Notes: a model not told the origin generated them from the letters alone. A stretch of 64,000 nucleotides of DNA from Streptomyces niveus (GCF_002009175.1 NZ_CP018047.1:3348001-3412000), one strand, 5' to 3'. Shown: positions 25,763-35,283, counted from the first letter of the stretch. Numbers and translations are program-made.

Positions 25763-26528
25763 ACTGCGCCTTGGACCAGTAGTAGCCGAGGGCGGAGAGA
25801 GCCAGGCACCAGGCGAGGGCGAGCCAGCCGTTGTGGCCGATCTCGGTGCCGAGGAGCAGTCCGCGCAGGGTCTCGATGGCGGGTGTGAAGGGCTGGTACT
25901 CGGCGATCGGCCGGAACCAGCCCGGCATCGTGTCCGCCGGGATGAAGGCGCTGGAGATGAGCGGGAGCAGGATCAGGGGCATGGCCATGTTGCCGGCGGC
26001 CTCGGCGTTCGGGCTGGCCAGGCCCATGCCGACCGCGATCCAGGTGAGGGCCGTGGCGAAGAGTGCGAGCAGACCGAAGGCCGCGAGCCACTCCAGGACC
26101 GTGGCGTCCGTCGACCGGAAACCGATGGCCACGGCGACGGCGCCGACGAGGACCAGGCTGGCGAGCACCTGGAGCACGCTGCCGACGACATGACCGATGA
26201 TCACGGAGCCGCGGTGGATGGCCATGGTGCGGAAGCGGGCGATGATGCCCTCGGTCATATCGGTGGAGACGGAGACCGCGGCCCCGATCACCGTGCTGCC
26301 GATGGTCATCATCAGGATGCCGGGGACGATGTAGGCGATGTAGTCGGAGCGGTTCGCGCCGCCGATGCCGGCGCTCATCACGTCGCCGAAGATGTAGACG
26401 AAGAGCAGCAGCATCATGATCGGCGTGAGCAGCAGATTGAGCGTCATGGACGGGTAGCGGCGCGCGTGCAGGAGGTTGCGCCGCAGCATGGTGTTCGAGT
26501 CGCGTACGGCGAGGGCGAAGGTACTCAT
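25743..26528 (-). CDS. ABC-2 type transporter permease (DrrB family)
   Basis: 261-aa membrane protein with about six transmembrane helices. It has the ABC-2 family features LLHARRYPSMTLNLLLTPIMMLLLF at the first span, YIVPGILMMTIGSTV in the second and third, and the C-terminal motif FTPAIETLRGLLLG. It forms an efflux pump with the ATPase encoded upstream, whose stop overlaps its start as ATGA. The DrrAB family exports antibiotics and lipids. The 3' end overlaps the convergent AfsR-like gene by 20 bp, so the two genes cannot be fully transcribed at once without antisense overlap. Confidence 0.9.
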   Translation of the reverse strand: MSTFALAVRDSNTMLRRNLLHARRYPSMTLNLLLTPIMMLLLFVYIFGDVMSAGIGGANRSDYIAYIVPGILMMTIGSTVIGAAVSVSTDMTEGIIARFRTMAIHRGSVIIGHVVGSVLQVLASLVLVGAVAVAIGFRSTDATVLEWLAAFGLLALFATALTWIAVGMGLASPNAEAAGNMAMPLILLPLISSAFIPADTMPGWFRPIAEYQPFTPAIETLRGLLLGTEIGHNGWLALAWCLALSALGYYWSKAQFNSDPK

Positions 26529-27511
26529 CGGGCGTTCTCCTTGGACTGGGTGGGGCCGGGGACGGTGGCGGTGCTGGTGGTGCTGGTGAGGGCGAAGAAC
26601 ACGTCGTCGAGGTCGGGGGTGTGGACGGTGAGTTCATCGGCCTCGATGCCCGCGGAGTCGAGCCAGTCGAGGATCGAGCGCAGTTCGCGCTGGCTGCCGT
26701 CGCTGGGGATCTGGAGCGACAGCGCCTCGTCGTCGCGGGTGGCGTCGCGCAGAGACACCGCGGCGCCCTGGTAGGAGGCGGGGTCGGTGAAGCGGAGTCG
26801 TACGTGTCCGCCGGGGATGAGGCGTTTCAGTTCGTCGGCGGTGCCTTCGGCGGCGATCCTGCCGTCGTTCAGCACGGCGATGCGGTCGGCGAGTTCGTCG
26901 GCCTCCTCCAGATACTGGGTGGTGAGGAAGACGGTGACACCGCCGGCGACGAGGCCGCGGATGATGCCCCACATGTTGTGACGGCTGCGCGGGTCGAGTC
27001 CGGTGGTCGGCTCGTCGAGGAAGATGATCCGCGGGCTGCCGACCAGCGTCATCGCGATGTCCAGGCGCCGCTTCATACCGCCGGAGTAGGTGGACGCGGG
27101 CTTCTTCGCGGCCTCGACCAGGTCGAACCGCTCCAGGAGTTCGGCGGTCACCCGCCTCCCCTCCGCACGGGAGAGGTGGTGCAGGTCGGCCATCAGGAGC
27201 ATGTTCTCCTCGCCGGTGATCAGACCGTCGACGGCGGAGAACTGCCCGGTGACACCGATCGCGGCCCGCACCGACTGCGGGTCGGTCGCGAGGTCGTGAC
27301 CGCCGACCCGCCCCTGCCCGCCGTCGGTGGTGATCAGCGTCGACAGGATCTTCACGGCGGTGGTCTTCCCCGCACCGTTCGGCCCCAGCAACGCGAAGAC
27401 CGAACCGGTCGGCACCACCAGGTCGATGCCGTCGAGGACGAGCTTGTCGCCGTAGGACTTGCGCAGCCCCTCGGCCGCTATGGCGAGTGATTCCGGAGTC
27501 GTTGTTGTCAT
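26525..27511 (-). CDS. ABC transporter ATP-binding protein (DrrA family)
   Basis: 328-aa ATPase of the daunorubicin-resistance class. Walker A is GPNGAGKTT, the Q-loop lies in VTGQFSAVDGLITGEEN, the signature is YSGGMKRRLDIA, Walker B is IIFLDEPTTGLDPRSR, and TTQYLEEAD has Gln at the usual H-loop His, as is normal for DrrA. The C-terminal DUF4162-type extension ends in LTVHTPDLDDVFFALT. Start: ATG at 27511. A TGCCGCAG/CTGCGGCA inverted repeat covers the start region and may be an operator. It is cotranscribed with the DrrB-like gene. Confidence 0.92.
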   Translation of the reverse strand: MTTTTPESLAIAAEGLRKSYGDKLVLDGIDLVVPTGSVFALLGPNGAGKTTAVKILSTLITTDGGQGRVGGHDLATDPQSVRAAIGVTGQFSAVDGLITGEENMLLMADLHHLSRAEGRRVTAELLERFDLVEAAKKPASTYSGGMKRRLDIAMTLVGSPRIIFLDEPTTGLDPRSRHNMWGIIRGLVAGGVTVFLTTQYLEEADELADRIAVLNDGRIAAEGTADELKRLIPGGHVRLRFTDPASYQGAAVSLRDATRDDEALSLQIPSDGSQRELRSILDWLDSAGIEADELTVHTPDLDDVFFALTSTTSTATVPGPTQSKENAR

Positions 27512-27566
27512 GCCGCAGAGACTGCGGCAGGGCGCATTCAGCGCTGTTTCAGAGCAGTTTCAGCGC
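27511..27566. promoter_or_regulatory. Inverted repeats at the drrAB-like promoter
   Basis: TGCCGCAG-AGA-CTGCGGCA (27511-27529) directly abuts the ABC ATPase start. GCGCTG...CAGCGC (27541-27546 and 27561-27566) encloses repeated TTTCAG units. Either could bind a TetR- or AfsR-like regulator. No protein is known for them. Confidence 0.4.
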
Positions 27567-27590
27567 CCTGGAACCGGGGGCGGCTCGTGG

Positions 27591-28133
27591 TCACCACCGC
27601 CGGTTGACGCTTGCCTTGCCGCCGGTCACCAAGCTCGCCGCCGGTACGTCCTCCGTTACGATCGCCCCTGCGGCGACCACGGCGTCACGGCCGATGCTGA
27701 CACCGGGAAGGATCATGGCACCGGCGCCGATCCACACGTTCTCCGCCACATCGATGGGCGCGCCGCTCAGCCACCCCCTTCGCTCCTCGGGATCGACCGG
27801 GTGCCCGACGGTGATGAACGTGACCTTCGGCCCGACCATCACGCGCTCGCCGAGCCGGATGCCGGCGTAGTCCAGGAACGTGCAGTTCTGGTTGATGAAC
27901 ACGCGCTCGGCCAGCTCCAGGTGGTGGCCGTGGTCCGTGTAGAAGGGCGGATAGATCGTGACTCCCGGCGGCAGCGGTCTGCCGAGGATCTGTTCGAAGA
28001 GTTCCGCCTTGCCCGCTTCGTCGTCGAAGGGCAGGACGTTCAGGCGGGAGGTCAGCTCGGTGGCCCGCAGGACCCTGTCGGCCATGGCTCGGAACTCGGC
28101 GCTGTGGATGCGCATGAGACGGTCGCTGGACAT
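27591..28133 (-). CDS. Sugar O-acetyltransferase (LacA/Maa-like hexapeptide family)
   Basis: 180-aa left-handed beta-helix acetyltransferase. Recognisable parts are the N-terminal helical region (AMADRVLRATELTSRLNVL), hexapeptide coils with NQNCTFLDYAGIRLGERVMVGP, the catalytic-His segment ITVGHPVDPEERRG and the AENVWIGAGAMILPGVSIGRDAVVAAGAIVTEDVP stretch. It is shorter at the N-terminus than Maa. Start: ATG at 28133 with AAGGA upstream. It begins 11 bp after the LysR gene ends on the same strand, so the two are probably cotranscribed. The sugar acceptor is unknown. Confidence 0.9.
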   Translation of the reverse strand: MSSDRLMRIHSAEFRAMADRVLRATELTSRLNVLPFDDEAGKAELFEQILGRPLPPGVTIYPPFYTDHGHHLELAERVFINQNCTFLDYAGIRLGERVMVGPKVTFITVGHPVDPEERRGWLSGAPIDVAENVWIGAGAMILPGVSIGRDAVVAAGAIVTEDVPAASLVTGGKASVNRRW

Positions 28134-28144
28134 TGCAGTGATCC

Positions 28145-29131
28145 TTATCCGGAGTCGCGGTCGCGGTCGTGGGCGCTGTCACAGCCGGCATCGGCGTACG
28201 CGGGCGCCGACGCCCAGGACGGCAGCCAGACCGGCTCGGGAAGCCTTGGCAGGCCCCGTAGATGGGTGATGATTCGGCGCAGCCCCGGATGCGGATTCGT
28301 TCTGGGGAGGACGAGCGAGAGCGGGTACGCGAGGGTCGGATTCACGACGGGGATACGGCGCAGGTCATGGCCCGTCGGCCAGATGTACCGGTCGCGGGCC
28401 CCGACGAGGGTGGCCACGTCTGCGGAGTCCGCGAGGGTGTCCAGGAGCACTTCGTCCCCGAAGTGGGGACCCGCCGCGTCGATGCGCAGGTCGAATTGGG
28501 TGACGAGCTGATCGTAGAACTCTGCCCATTCGCTCCGGGGCGCGATACCCGGCACCCATATCCGGTGCTTACGCAGTTGGAGGGGCGTCAGGCTTCGCGC
28601 GGAGGCGAGCGGGTGTCGGGGGCCGACGAGAAGTTCCAGCGGGGAGTCGAACGCGCGGACCATCCGCACGCCGGGCGGCAAGGTGCCCGGGGCGGTGACC
28701 GTACGGAACGAGGCGTCGATGTCGCCCGCTTCGACGGCGGCGACCGCCACGCGCGGGTCGTCGACCCGGAGGGTCACCACGTCGAGGCCGGTTTCGGGAT
28801 GCGACCGCCAGTATTCGTGCAGAACAACGGCCTGTGCGCTGCGCAGGCCGAGTACGTCGATCCGCAGGGCGCGGGAACCCGGTCCGACGGCGGCGACGGC
28901 GCGCTCGACCCCCACGACGATGCTCCGCGCGTGGGGGAGAAACGCCTGACCGTCGAGCGTCAGCTCGACCCCTCGGGCGGTACGGGTGAAGAGACGGACG
29001 CCCAACTCCCGTTCCAGGGCGGCGATCCGCTTGGAGACCGCTTGCTGCGTCACGCCCAGCTCATCGGCCGCACGCCGCAACTGCCCGAGCCCGGCGGCCC
29101 GGACGAACGATCGCAGTGCCTCGGTGTCCAC
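28145..29131 (-). CDS. LysR family transcriptional regulator
   Basis: 328-aa regulator. The N-terminal winged helix-turn-helix MDTEALRSFVRAAGLGQLRRAADELGVTQQAVSKRIAALERELGVRLF is canonical and is followed by a periplasmic-binding-protein-like effector domain (about 90-300) with the family segment PLASARSLTPLQLRKHR. It lies directly upstream of, and in the same orientation as, the sugar acetyltransferase gene. Co-orientation with a target is less usual than divergence for LysR proteins, so the acetyltransferase may be a passenger and the real target unlinked. The C-terminus has an Asp/Arg-rich tail. No effector can be inferred. Confidence 0.92.
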   Translation of the reverse strand: MDTEALRSFVRAAGLGQLRRAADELGVTQQAVSKRIAALERELGVRLFTRTARGVELTLDGQAFLPHARSIVVGVERAVAAVGPGSRALRIDVLGLRSAQAVVLHEYWRSHPETGLDVVTLRVDDPRVAVAAVEAGDIDASFRTVTAPGTLPPGVRMVRAFDSPLELLVGPRHPLASARSLTPLQLRKHRIWVPGIAPRSEWAEFYDQLVTQFDLRIDAAGPHFGDEVLLDTLADSADVATLVGARDRYIWPTGHDLRRIPVVNPTLAYPLSLVLPRTNPHPGLRRIITHLRGLPRLPEPVWLPSWASAPAYADAGCDSAHDRDRDSG

Positions 29132-29336
29132 CGCTTCACCTTAGGCACGCACAACTGATCGTTGTGGCTCGCCGGGGACCGGTTGTTCGATCAGGCCTTA
29201 CCGGCCGCCGCGCCATGCAGCGCCTGGGAGACGCGGCCCGGGCTCACGTCGCGTCGCTGGCACTGCTCCCCATGCCTTCACTGCTGTGCGCGTGGGAGGG
29301 ACCGGCTCCACGGCGGCGGGACCGGCGAGAGCGAGT

Positions 29337-30011
29337 TCAGCTGCACCAGCCGTAGCGGCGTTCGGGTCTGCCGGCGACTCCGTACCGCAAGGACACCTCG
29401 GCGCGGCCGGTGTCGTGGAAGTGTTCGAGGTAACGGCGGGCGCTGACCCGGGAGATACCGGCGAGGGCCGCGCACTCGGCGGCGGACAGCGTTCCGTCGG
29501 TCCCGCACAGTGTGCGTTCGATCAGCTCCGCGGTCTCCACGCTCATGCCCTTCGGCAGCGCGACACTCGGTGCCGGCCAGCCGGCCCCGGTCAGTACCCG
29601 GTCCACGTCGGCCTGGCCTCTGACGACCGTGGTGAGCAGGCTGTTGCGCTGGGCGGCGTACCGCTCCAGGCGGGGACGCAGGTCGTCGAACTCGAACGGT
29701 TTCAGCAGGTAGTTGACCACCCCCTGGCGGACGGAGCGGCGGAGCGCGTCGACCTCGCGCGAGGCGCTGATCACCATGACGTCACAGTCGTGCCCGGCGG
29801 TTCGCAGGCGTGGAATGACGTCCAGGCCGAACATGTCCGGAAGATACAGGTCGAGCAGGACCAGGTCCGGGAGCAGTTCGCCGACAGCCGTGATCGCCTG
29901 CTCGCCGGTGTTCGCCGTGCCGACGACCCGGAAGGGGGCGACGCGTTCGACGAAGGTCTGGTGAACGCCTGCCACCATGAAGTCGTCGTCGACGATGAGT
30001 ACGTCGATCAT
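29337..30011 (-). CDS. Response regulator of the CitB/DcuR type
   Basis: 224-aa transcriptional response regulator. The receiver domain (1-125) has the acidic pocket DDD at 8-10, phosphoacceptor Asp54 in LLDLYLPD, and the conserved Lys in LLKPFEFDD. The C-terminal DNA-binding part contains TLSAAECAALAGISRVSARRYLEHFHDTGRAEV, the CitB-class helix-turn-helix. Its start overlaps the stop of the sensor kinase gene by 4 bp (ATGA). With that kinase it almost certainly controls the divergent tricarboxylate transporter operon in response to an external di- or tricarboxylate. Confidence 0.93.
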   Translation of the reverse strand: MIDVLIVDDDFMVAGVHQTFVERVAPFRVVGTANTGEQAITAVGELLPDLVLLDLYLPDMFGLDVIPRLRTAGHDCDVMVISASREVDALRRSVRQGVVNYLLKPFEFDDLRPRLERYAAQRNSLLTTVVRGQADVDRVLTGAGWPAPSVALPKGMSVETAELIERTLCGTDGTLSAAECAALAGISRVSARRYLEHFHDTGRAEVSLRYGVAGRPERRYGWCS

Positions 30012-31654
30012 CGGGAGGCCCCTTCCGGTAGCGCGCCGGCCGGGTTGCCGACGGACAACCTCGCGGTGAACATGGCGCCGTCGGGCGTGTTGGTCACCGC
30101 GATCTCGCCGCCGCGGCGCTCGCAGACGAGCCGGGTGAGCGCCAGCCCGATGCCACGCTCCCCCTCTTGGGCTGCCTTGGTGGTGAAGCCGTGTGAGAAG
30201 ACTTCCTGGGCGAGCTCGGGTGCCACGCCGGGGCCCGAGTCGCGCACCACGATCTCCACGCTGGACGCGTCCTGCCGCAATTCGACCTCCACCCAGGCAT
30301 CGCGACCGTCGTCGCCCGCGGCCGCGGCGTCGACGGCGTTGTCGACGAGGTTGCCGATCACCGTCGCCACCTCCACCGAGTCATCCGGCGCCAGCCGGTC
30401 GAGCGCCGTGTGCTCCGAGATGCGCAGCACGACCTTCCGTTCGGCCGCGAGCGACGACTTCGCCATCAGCAGAGCGCCGACAGACATGTCCCGGACCCGT
30501 CTGGTCAGGGTCAGGTCCAGCGACTGGCGGTGCCGGCTCAGCGCGCGGACATACCGCACCACCTCGTCGTGCTTGCCGATCTGGATCAGCCCGGAAATCG
30601 TGTGCAGCTGATTGGCGAACTCGTGGGCCTGCGCGCGCAGCAGCTCGGCGGAGCTGCGGAACGATCCGATCTCGCGTTCCAGCTGCGCCAATTCCGTGCG
30701 GTCCCGCAAGGTCGTGACCGAGCCGAGCCTGCGGCCGTCCTTGGTGACGGTCATCCGGTTCATCACCAGCACCCGGCCCCGGCGTATGACGACCTCGTCG
30801 CGCCGCTCGGGGGTGTCACCGGGAGATCCGGCGAGCACGTCGTGCAGCCGGCCCTCGATCCGGAGGTCGGCCAGACTCATCCCCACACAGTGCTCGGGCA
30901 GGTCGAGCAACCGCCTGCCGACTTCGTTCACCAGTGTGAGCCGCAACTGCGGGTCGAGGGCGATCACGCCCTCCGCGATCCCGTACAGCATCGCCTCGCG
31001 ATGCTCGGCGAGCCCCGCGATCTCGCGTGGCTCCAGACCGAGGGTCTGGCGTTTGGTACGCCGGGCCAGCAGCCACGATCCGATCAGGCCGAGCCCGCTC
31101 GCGATGCCGAGGTAGGCGAGCAGATACGACGACGCGCCGCTCAGCCGCTGCCAGATCGTCGGTGACGCCTCACCGATCATCACCATGCCGAGATGCCGGC
31201 CGAGACCGGGTTGAGCCGGTTTGAGCACCGGCACCTGGGCCACCATCTGGTGGGCACCGTCCAGGACCAGGTCGCCCGACCAGCCGCGGGCCTCGGCGAC
31301 GCCGGGGCCGAGCGACAGGTGTGTACCGATCAACGTGGGATTCGTGGAGCTGACGATTTTGCCGCGGCTGTCGGCGACCGTCACGGAGGTGACGACGGAC
31401 TGGGTCCGCGTGGCCTGGACGAGCGGGGCGAGCGTCTCGCCCGGCGCCGGCCGGCCGAGCTGGCTGGACACCAAGGGGTTGCCGGCCAGCTGCTCGGCCA
31501 GCGCGGTGACCCGTCGTCCCTCGACCCGGTCGAAGGTCGCTTCCGACTGGGCCAGCGAGACGGCGGCCACCGCCAGCAGCACCACGACGACGATGGCGAG
31601 CTGGAGTACCAACAGCTCGCCCGCGAGGGTATGGCGGCGAAATGTGACGACCAC
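30008..31654 (-). CDS. Sensor histidine kinase of the CitA/DcuS type
   Basis: 548-aa membrane kinase. A first membrane helix (about 12-36, LLVLQLAIVVVVLLAVAAVSLA), an extracytoplasmic PASp/Cache sensor domain (about 40-175), a second helix (about 180-205, YLLAYLGIASGLGLIGSWLLA), a cytoplasmic PAS domain (about 225-325), the H-box HEFANQLHTISGLIQ (His344) and an HATPase domain with VIGNLVDNAVDAA and DSGPGV motifs are visible. The chosen GTG at 31654 starts VVVTFRRHTLAGELL as in relatives; the longer frame is spurious. It is divergent from tctC and overlaps the response regulator gene. Confidence 0.9.
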   Translation of the reverse strand: MVVTFRRHTLAGELLVLQLAIVVVVLLAVAAVSLAQSEATFDRVEGRRVTALAEQLAGNPLVSSQLGRPAPGETLAPLVQATRTQSVVTSVTVADSRGKIVSSTNPTLIGTHLSLGPGVAEARGWSGDLVLDGAHQMVAQVPVLKPAQPGLGRHLGMVMIGEASPTIWQRLSGASSYLLAYLGIASGLGLIGSWLLARRTKRQTLGLEPREIAGLAEHREAMLYGIAEGVIALDPQLRLTLVNEVGRRLLDLPEHCVGMSLADLRIEGRLHDVLAGSPGDTPERRDEVVIRRGRVLVMNRMTVTKDGRRLGSVTTLRDRTELAQLEREIGSFRSSAELLRAQAHEFANQLHTISGLIQIGKHDEVVRYVRALSRHRQSLDLTLTRRVRDMSVGALLMAKSSLAAERKVVLRISEHTALDRLAPDDSVEVATVIGNLVDNAVDAAAAGDDGRDAWVEVELRQDASSVEIVVRDSGPGVAPELAQEVFSHGFTTKAAQEGERGIGLALTRLVCERRGGEIAVTNTPDGAMFTARLSVGNPAGALPEGASR

Positions 31655-31751
31655 AATTAACTCAATCTTCAATGCCGACACAACACAGACGTGGTATCCG
31701 GCGAGTCGCACAATCATGGCCTCCGACCGCCGGAAGAGAAAGAGACAAGCC
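31655..31751. promoter_or_regulatory. Divergent control region for the tct operon and two-component genes
   Basis: A 97-bp region between the kinase start and tctC. The segment ACAATTAACTCAATCTTCAA at 31652-31671 is strikingly AT-rich for this genome, as is usual for CitB/DcuR-type binding sites. Exact boxes cannot be assigned by eye. Confidence 0.45.
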
Positions 31752-32753
31752 ATGAGAACTCGAAGAGCCGTTGTCGTCAGTGCCCTGACCGCCATGTCCA
31801 TGCTCGTGGTGGGCGCCTGTGGTGCCACCGCGGAGAAGAAGGGGACGAGCAAGAGCGACGGGCCCGTCACCGGCCTGCGGATCATGGTCCCCAACACCCC
31901 GGGCGGGGGGTACGACACCACGGCGCGGACGGCGGCCAAGGTGATGGAGGACGCCAAGATCGCGTCCGGTATTCAGGTGTTCAACCTTCCGGGCGCCGGC
32001 GGCACGGTCGGTCTGCAGCGCACGGTGAACGAAAAGGGCAACGGCAAGCTCGCCATGCAGATGGGGCTGGGAGTCGTCGGCGCCGCGTACACCTCGAAGT
32101 CGAAGGCGACGCTCTCGCAGACCACGCCGCTCGCCAAGATGGTGGAGGAGGCGGGCGCCGTCGTCGTGCCCAAGGACTCTCCGTACAAGACGATCGGCGA
32201 TCTCGTCACGGCCTGGAAGAGCGACCCCAAGAACGTCGCCGTCGGCGGCGGCTCGTCGCTCGGCGGACCGGACCACCTGCTTCCGATGCAGCTCGCCAAG
32301 GCCGTCGGCATCGAACCGAAGAAGGTCAACTACATAGGTTACGACGGCGGTGGTGAGCTGCTCCCGGCGATCCTCGGCAACAAGATCGCCTTCGGTGTCA
32401 GCGGCTTCGGCGAGTTCCTCGACCAGATCGAGGCGGGTCAGGTGCGGGTGCTCGCGGTGACCAGCGAGAAGCCGATCGAAGCCCTCAAGGATGCTCCGAC
32501 ACTGAAGTCCGCGGGTATCGACATGGTCTTCACCAACTGGCGCGGAATCGTCGCCCCGCCCGGCATCAGCGACGCCGACACGAAGGTCTGGGTCGACTCG
32601 CTGACGGCGATGCACGGCTCCAAGGAGTGGGAGGCCGAGCTGACCAAGCACGGCTGGACCGACGCCTTCATGACAGGCGACGCGTTCGCCACCTTCCTGA
32701 CGGACCAGGACAAGGCTGTCGCCGACATCCTCGCAGAGCTCGGTCTGGCATGA
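31752..32753 (+). CDS. tctC: Tripartite tricarboxylate transporter substrate-binding lipoprotein
   Basis: 333-aa extracytoplasmic binding protein of the TctC/Bug family. The signal peptide ends in VVGAC with lipid-anchored Cys23. The family signatures MVPNTPGGGYDTTART, VFNLPGAGGTVGLQRTV and GGGSSLGGPDHLLPMQLAKAVG are clear, as is the C-terminal NWRGIVAPPG. It captures a di- or tricarboxylate such as citrate and delivers it to TctAB. Start: ATG at 31752 preceded by AAGAGA. It is the first gene of tctC-tctB-tctA-usp; its stop overlaps the tctB start by 4 bp (ATGA). It is probably regulated by the divergent CitA/CitB-type system. Confidence 0.93.
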   Translation: MRTRRAVVVSALTAMSMLVVGACGATAEKKGTSKSDGPVTGLRIMVPNTPGGGYDTTARTAAKVMEDAKIASGIQVFNLPGAGGTVGLQRTVNEKGNGKLAMQMGLGVVGAAYTSKSKATLSQTTPLAKMVEEAGAVVVPKDSPYKTIGDLVTAWKSDPKNVAVGGGSSLGGPDHLLPMQLAKAVGIEPKKVNYIGYDGGGELLPAILGNKIAFGVSGFGEFLDQIEAGQVRVLAVTSEKPIEALKDAPTLKSAGIDMVFTNWRGIVAPPGISDADTKVWVDSLTAMHGSKEWEAELTKHGWTDAFMTGDAFATFLTDQDKAVADILAELGLA

Positions 32754-33283
32754 GCCTGGACGTCAACACGGACACCGACCCCGGTTCCCACCGGTCCCCC
32801 GGCGGGGACCGCGCACAGTACGGCGTGTGCGCGTTCCTCGCCCTGTTGGGCGTGTTGGTGATCGTCGACGCCACGGGTATCGCGCACTCGACGAGCAGCA
32901 CCGACCCGGTCGGGCCGCGCACGGTACCCGTGCTCCTCGGCCTGCTGCTCCTGGTGATCGCCCTGGTGTACACCGTCGATGTCGCGCGGGGCGGTCGCGC
33001 CGAACCGGAGGCCGGTGAGGACGTCGACCTGACGAATCCGGTCGACTGGCGGACGGTTCTGCTGTTGATCGGCGCGTTCGTCGTCAACGCGGTGTTGATC
33101 GAACCCCTCGGCTGGGTGATCAGCGGTGCCCTCCTGTTCTGGGGAACAGCCTTCGCTCTGGGCAACCGGCACTACGTTCGCAACCTGGCGATCGCGCTGG
33201 CACTGTCGCTGACCACCTTCTACACCTTCGCGATCGGGCTCGGCGTCAATCTCCCGGCCGGCGTGCTGCAAGGAATCCTGTGA
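32750..33283 (+). CDS. tctB: Tripartite tricarboxylate transporter small membrane subunit
   Basis: 177-aa membrane protein with four predicted helices (about 25-45, 60-78, 98-120 and 130-175). The family pattern [17 protein letters not shown] is followed by a charged loop rich in Glu/Asp and by [21 protein letters not shown]. It pairs with TctA to form the membrane translocator. The start overlaps tctC (ATGA) and the stop overlaps the tctA start codon region, so translation of the three is coupled. The assignment is mostly from position and topology, which are strong here. Confidence 0.9.
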   Translation: MSLDVNTDTDPGSHRSPGGDRAQYGVCAFLALLGVLVIVDATGIAHSTSSTDPVGPRTVPVLLGLLLLVIALVYTVDVARGGRAEPEAGEDVDLTNPVDWRTVLLLIGAFVVNAVLIEPLGWVISGALLFWGTAFALGNRHYVRNLAIALALSLTTFYTFAIGLGVNLPAGVLQGIL

Positions 33284-34782
33284 TGGACAACCTGAACCAT
33301 CTGCTCGAGGGGTTCGCGCACGTCGTCACCCCGATGAACCTTCTGCTGGCGCTGATCGGCGTCACCATCGGCACGGCGGTCGGGGTCCTGCCCGGCATCG
33401 GCCCGGCCATGACCGTGGCTCTGCTGCTGCCCGTGACGTACGGAATGGAGCCGACCCAGGCGTTCATCATGTTCGCCGGCATCTTCTACGGAGGCATGTA
33501 CGGCGGTTCGACCACCTCGATCCTGCTGAACACACCCGGCGAATCGTCCTCGGTCGTCACAGCCATCGAGGGCAACAAGATGGCGAAGGCCGGCCGGGCG
33601 GCGCAGGCGCTCGCCACCGCGGCGATCGGATCCTTCGTCGCCGGAACGATCGGCACTCTGCTGCTGGTGCTCGTCGCCCCGCTCGTGGTGGATTTCGCGG
33701 TCGGCCTCGGCGCACCGGACTACTTCGCGATCATGCTGCTCTCGTTCATCGCGGTCACCGCGGTACTCGGCTCGTCGCGCATCCGCGGATTCGCCTCGCT
33801 GGTCGTCGGACTGGTGATCGGCATTGTCGGAATCGACTCGGTCTCCGGGCAGCAGCGGCTCACCTTCGGTGTCCCCCAGCTCGCCGACGGCATCGATGTG
33901 GTGGTGGTCGCCGTCGGCATCTTCGCCGTCGGCGAGGCCCTCTGGGTGGCGGCGCATCTGCGGCGCCAGTCCGCGGGCGTGGTCCCCGTCGGTGTGCCGT
34001 GGATGGGCCGCGAGGACTGGAAACGGTCCTGGAAGCCTTGGCTGCGCGGCACCGCCTTCGGCTTTCCCTTCGGGGCCATGCCGGCCGGCGGCGCGGAGAT
34101 ACCGACGTTCCTGTCGTACGCCACGGAGAGAAAGCTGACCAAGTACCCCGAGCAGTTCGGCAAGGGGGCGATCGAGGGAGTCGCCGGCCCGGAAGCGGCG
34201 AACAACGCGTCCGCGGCGGGCACCTTGGTGCCGATGCTCGCCATCGGGCTGCCGACGAACGCGACCGCCGCGGTGATGCTCGCGGCATTCCAGTCGTACG
34301 GCATCCAGCCCGGCCCGCTGCTGTTCGAACGCGAGTCGGGGCTTGTCTGGGCGCTGATCGCCAGCCTGTTCATCGGCAATCTGCTGCTGCTCCTGCTGAA
34401 TCTGCCGCTTGCGCCGGTCTGGGCCAGGCTGCTGCGGATACCGCGCTCCTATCTGTACGCGGGGATCGTGTTCTTCGCGTCGATGGGTGCCTACGCGGTC
34501 AATGCCCAGCCCCTGGACCTGTTCCTCCTCCTGACGCTGGGACTGATCGGTTTCGGCATGCGGAGATTCGGACTGCCGGTGCTGCCGCTGATCGTCGGCG
34601 TCATCCTCGGCCCCCGCGCGGAACTGCAGGGCCGGCGGTCTCTTCAGCTGTCGGGCGGCGAACTGTCCGGTCTGCTGGGCGGACCGGTGTCCTACGTGAT
34701 CTACACGGTGATCGTGCTCGTACTGGTCTGGCCGCTGCTCCGCCGGTACGTCGCCCGTCCGTTCATCAAGCGACAGGCCTGA
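33283..34782 (+). CDS. tctA: Tripartite tricarboxylate transporter large membrane subunit
   Basis: 499-aa integral membrane protein with about twelve helices. TctA signatures include [45 protein letters not shown] and the inverted half [34 protein letters not shown]. It is the transport channel, driven by an ion gradient and dependent on TctC for substrate. ATG 33283 has AAGGAA seven bases upstream and overlaps the tctB stop (TGATG). An in-frame GTG one codon earlier is less likely. The universal stress protein gene follows after 10 bp. Confidence 0.94.
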   Translation: MDNLNHLLEGFAHVVTPMNLLLALIGVTIGTAVGVLPGIGPAMTVALLLPVTYGMEPTQAFIMFAGIFYGGMYGGSTTSILLNTPGESSSVVTAIEGNKMAKAGRAAQALATAAIGSFVAGTIGTLLLVLVAPLVVDFAVGLGAPDYFAIMLLSFIAVTAVLGSSRIRGFASLVVGLVIGIVGIDSVSGQQRLTFGVPQLADGIDVVVVAVGIFAVGEALWVAAHLRRQSAGVVPVGVPWMGREDWKRSWKPWLRGTAFGFPFGAMPAGGAEIPTFLSYATERKLTKYPEQFGKGAIEGVAGPEAANNASAAGTLVPMLAIGLPTNATAAVMLAAFQSYGIQPGPLLFERESGLVWALIASLFIGNLLLLLLNLPLAPVWARLLRIPRSYLYAGIVFFASMGAYAVNAQPLDLFLLLTLGLIGFGMRRFGLPVLPLIVGVILGPRAELQGRRSLQLSGGELSGLLGGPVSYVIYTVIVLVLVWPLLRRYVARPFIKRQA

Positions 34783-34792
34783 AAGGACAGCC

Positions 34793-35188
34793 ATGACGGT
34801 ACTGGTGGGATACGTGCCCTCGCCGGAAGGAGAGGCGGCCCTGCGCGCGGGAGTCGCCGAGGCCCGCACCCGGGGCGAGACCCTGCTGGTGATGAACACC
34901 TCGCGGGGCGACGCGTACGTCGACCGCGGCTTCGCACAGCAGAAAGACCTCGCCCATGTCCGACGGGAGCTGACCGAGCAGGGTGTCGACTTCGACATAC
35001 GCCAGGTGATCGGCGGGCGCGACGCCGCCGAGGAGATCGTCGAGCTGGCGGGGTCGCCCGAGATCTCCCTGGTGGTGATCGGCCTGAGGCACCGCAGCGC
35101 GGTCGGCAAGCTCCTCCTGGGGTCCTCGGCACAGCGGATCCTCCTGGATTCGCCGTGTCCGGTCCTCGCGGTGAAAGCGGATTCCTGA
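34793..35188 (+). CDS. Universal stress protein family protein
   Basis: 131-aa UspA-fold protein. The N-terminal VLVGYVPSPEGEAALRAGVAEA and the ATP-binding loop signature GLRHRSAVGKLLLGSSAQRILLDSPCPVLAV (the G-2x-G-9x-G-(S/T) pattern) are visible, so it probably binds ATP. It lies 10 bp behind tctA with an AAAGGA ribosome-binding site and is thus the fourth gene of the carboxylate-uptake operon. A small Usp at the end of a tct operon suggests a regulatory or energy-sensing role for the transporter. That is inference from position alone. Confidence 0.9.
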   Translation: MTVLVGYVPSPEGEAALRAGVAEARTRGETLLVMNTSRGDAYVDRGFAQQKDLAHVRRELTEQGVDFDIRQVIGGRDAAEEIVELAGSPEISLVVIGLRHRSAVGKLLLGSSAQRILLDSPCPVLAVKADS

Positions 35189-35283
35189 CATTCCGTCGCC
35201 TCGGGGTGCGTCGTCGAAGGACGCGATGCGGCGTCTGGGCGACGCGTTCTTCCCCACGCCCCAACCAACCGCGAAAAAAGCAA

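Noticed and set aside
28145..29131. LysR gene as specific activator of a sugar-acetylation operon
   Set aside because: The two genes are adjacent and co-oriented, but nothing in the sequence shows regulation of one by the other; kept as an operon guess only.
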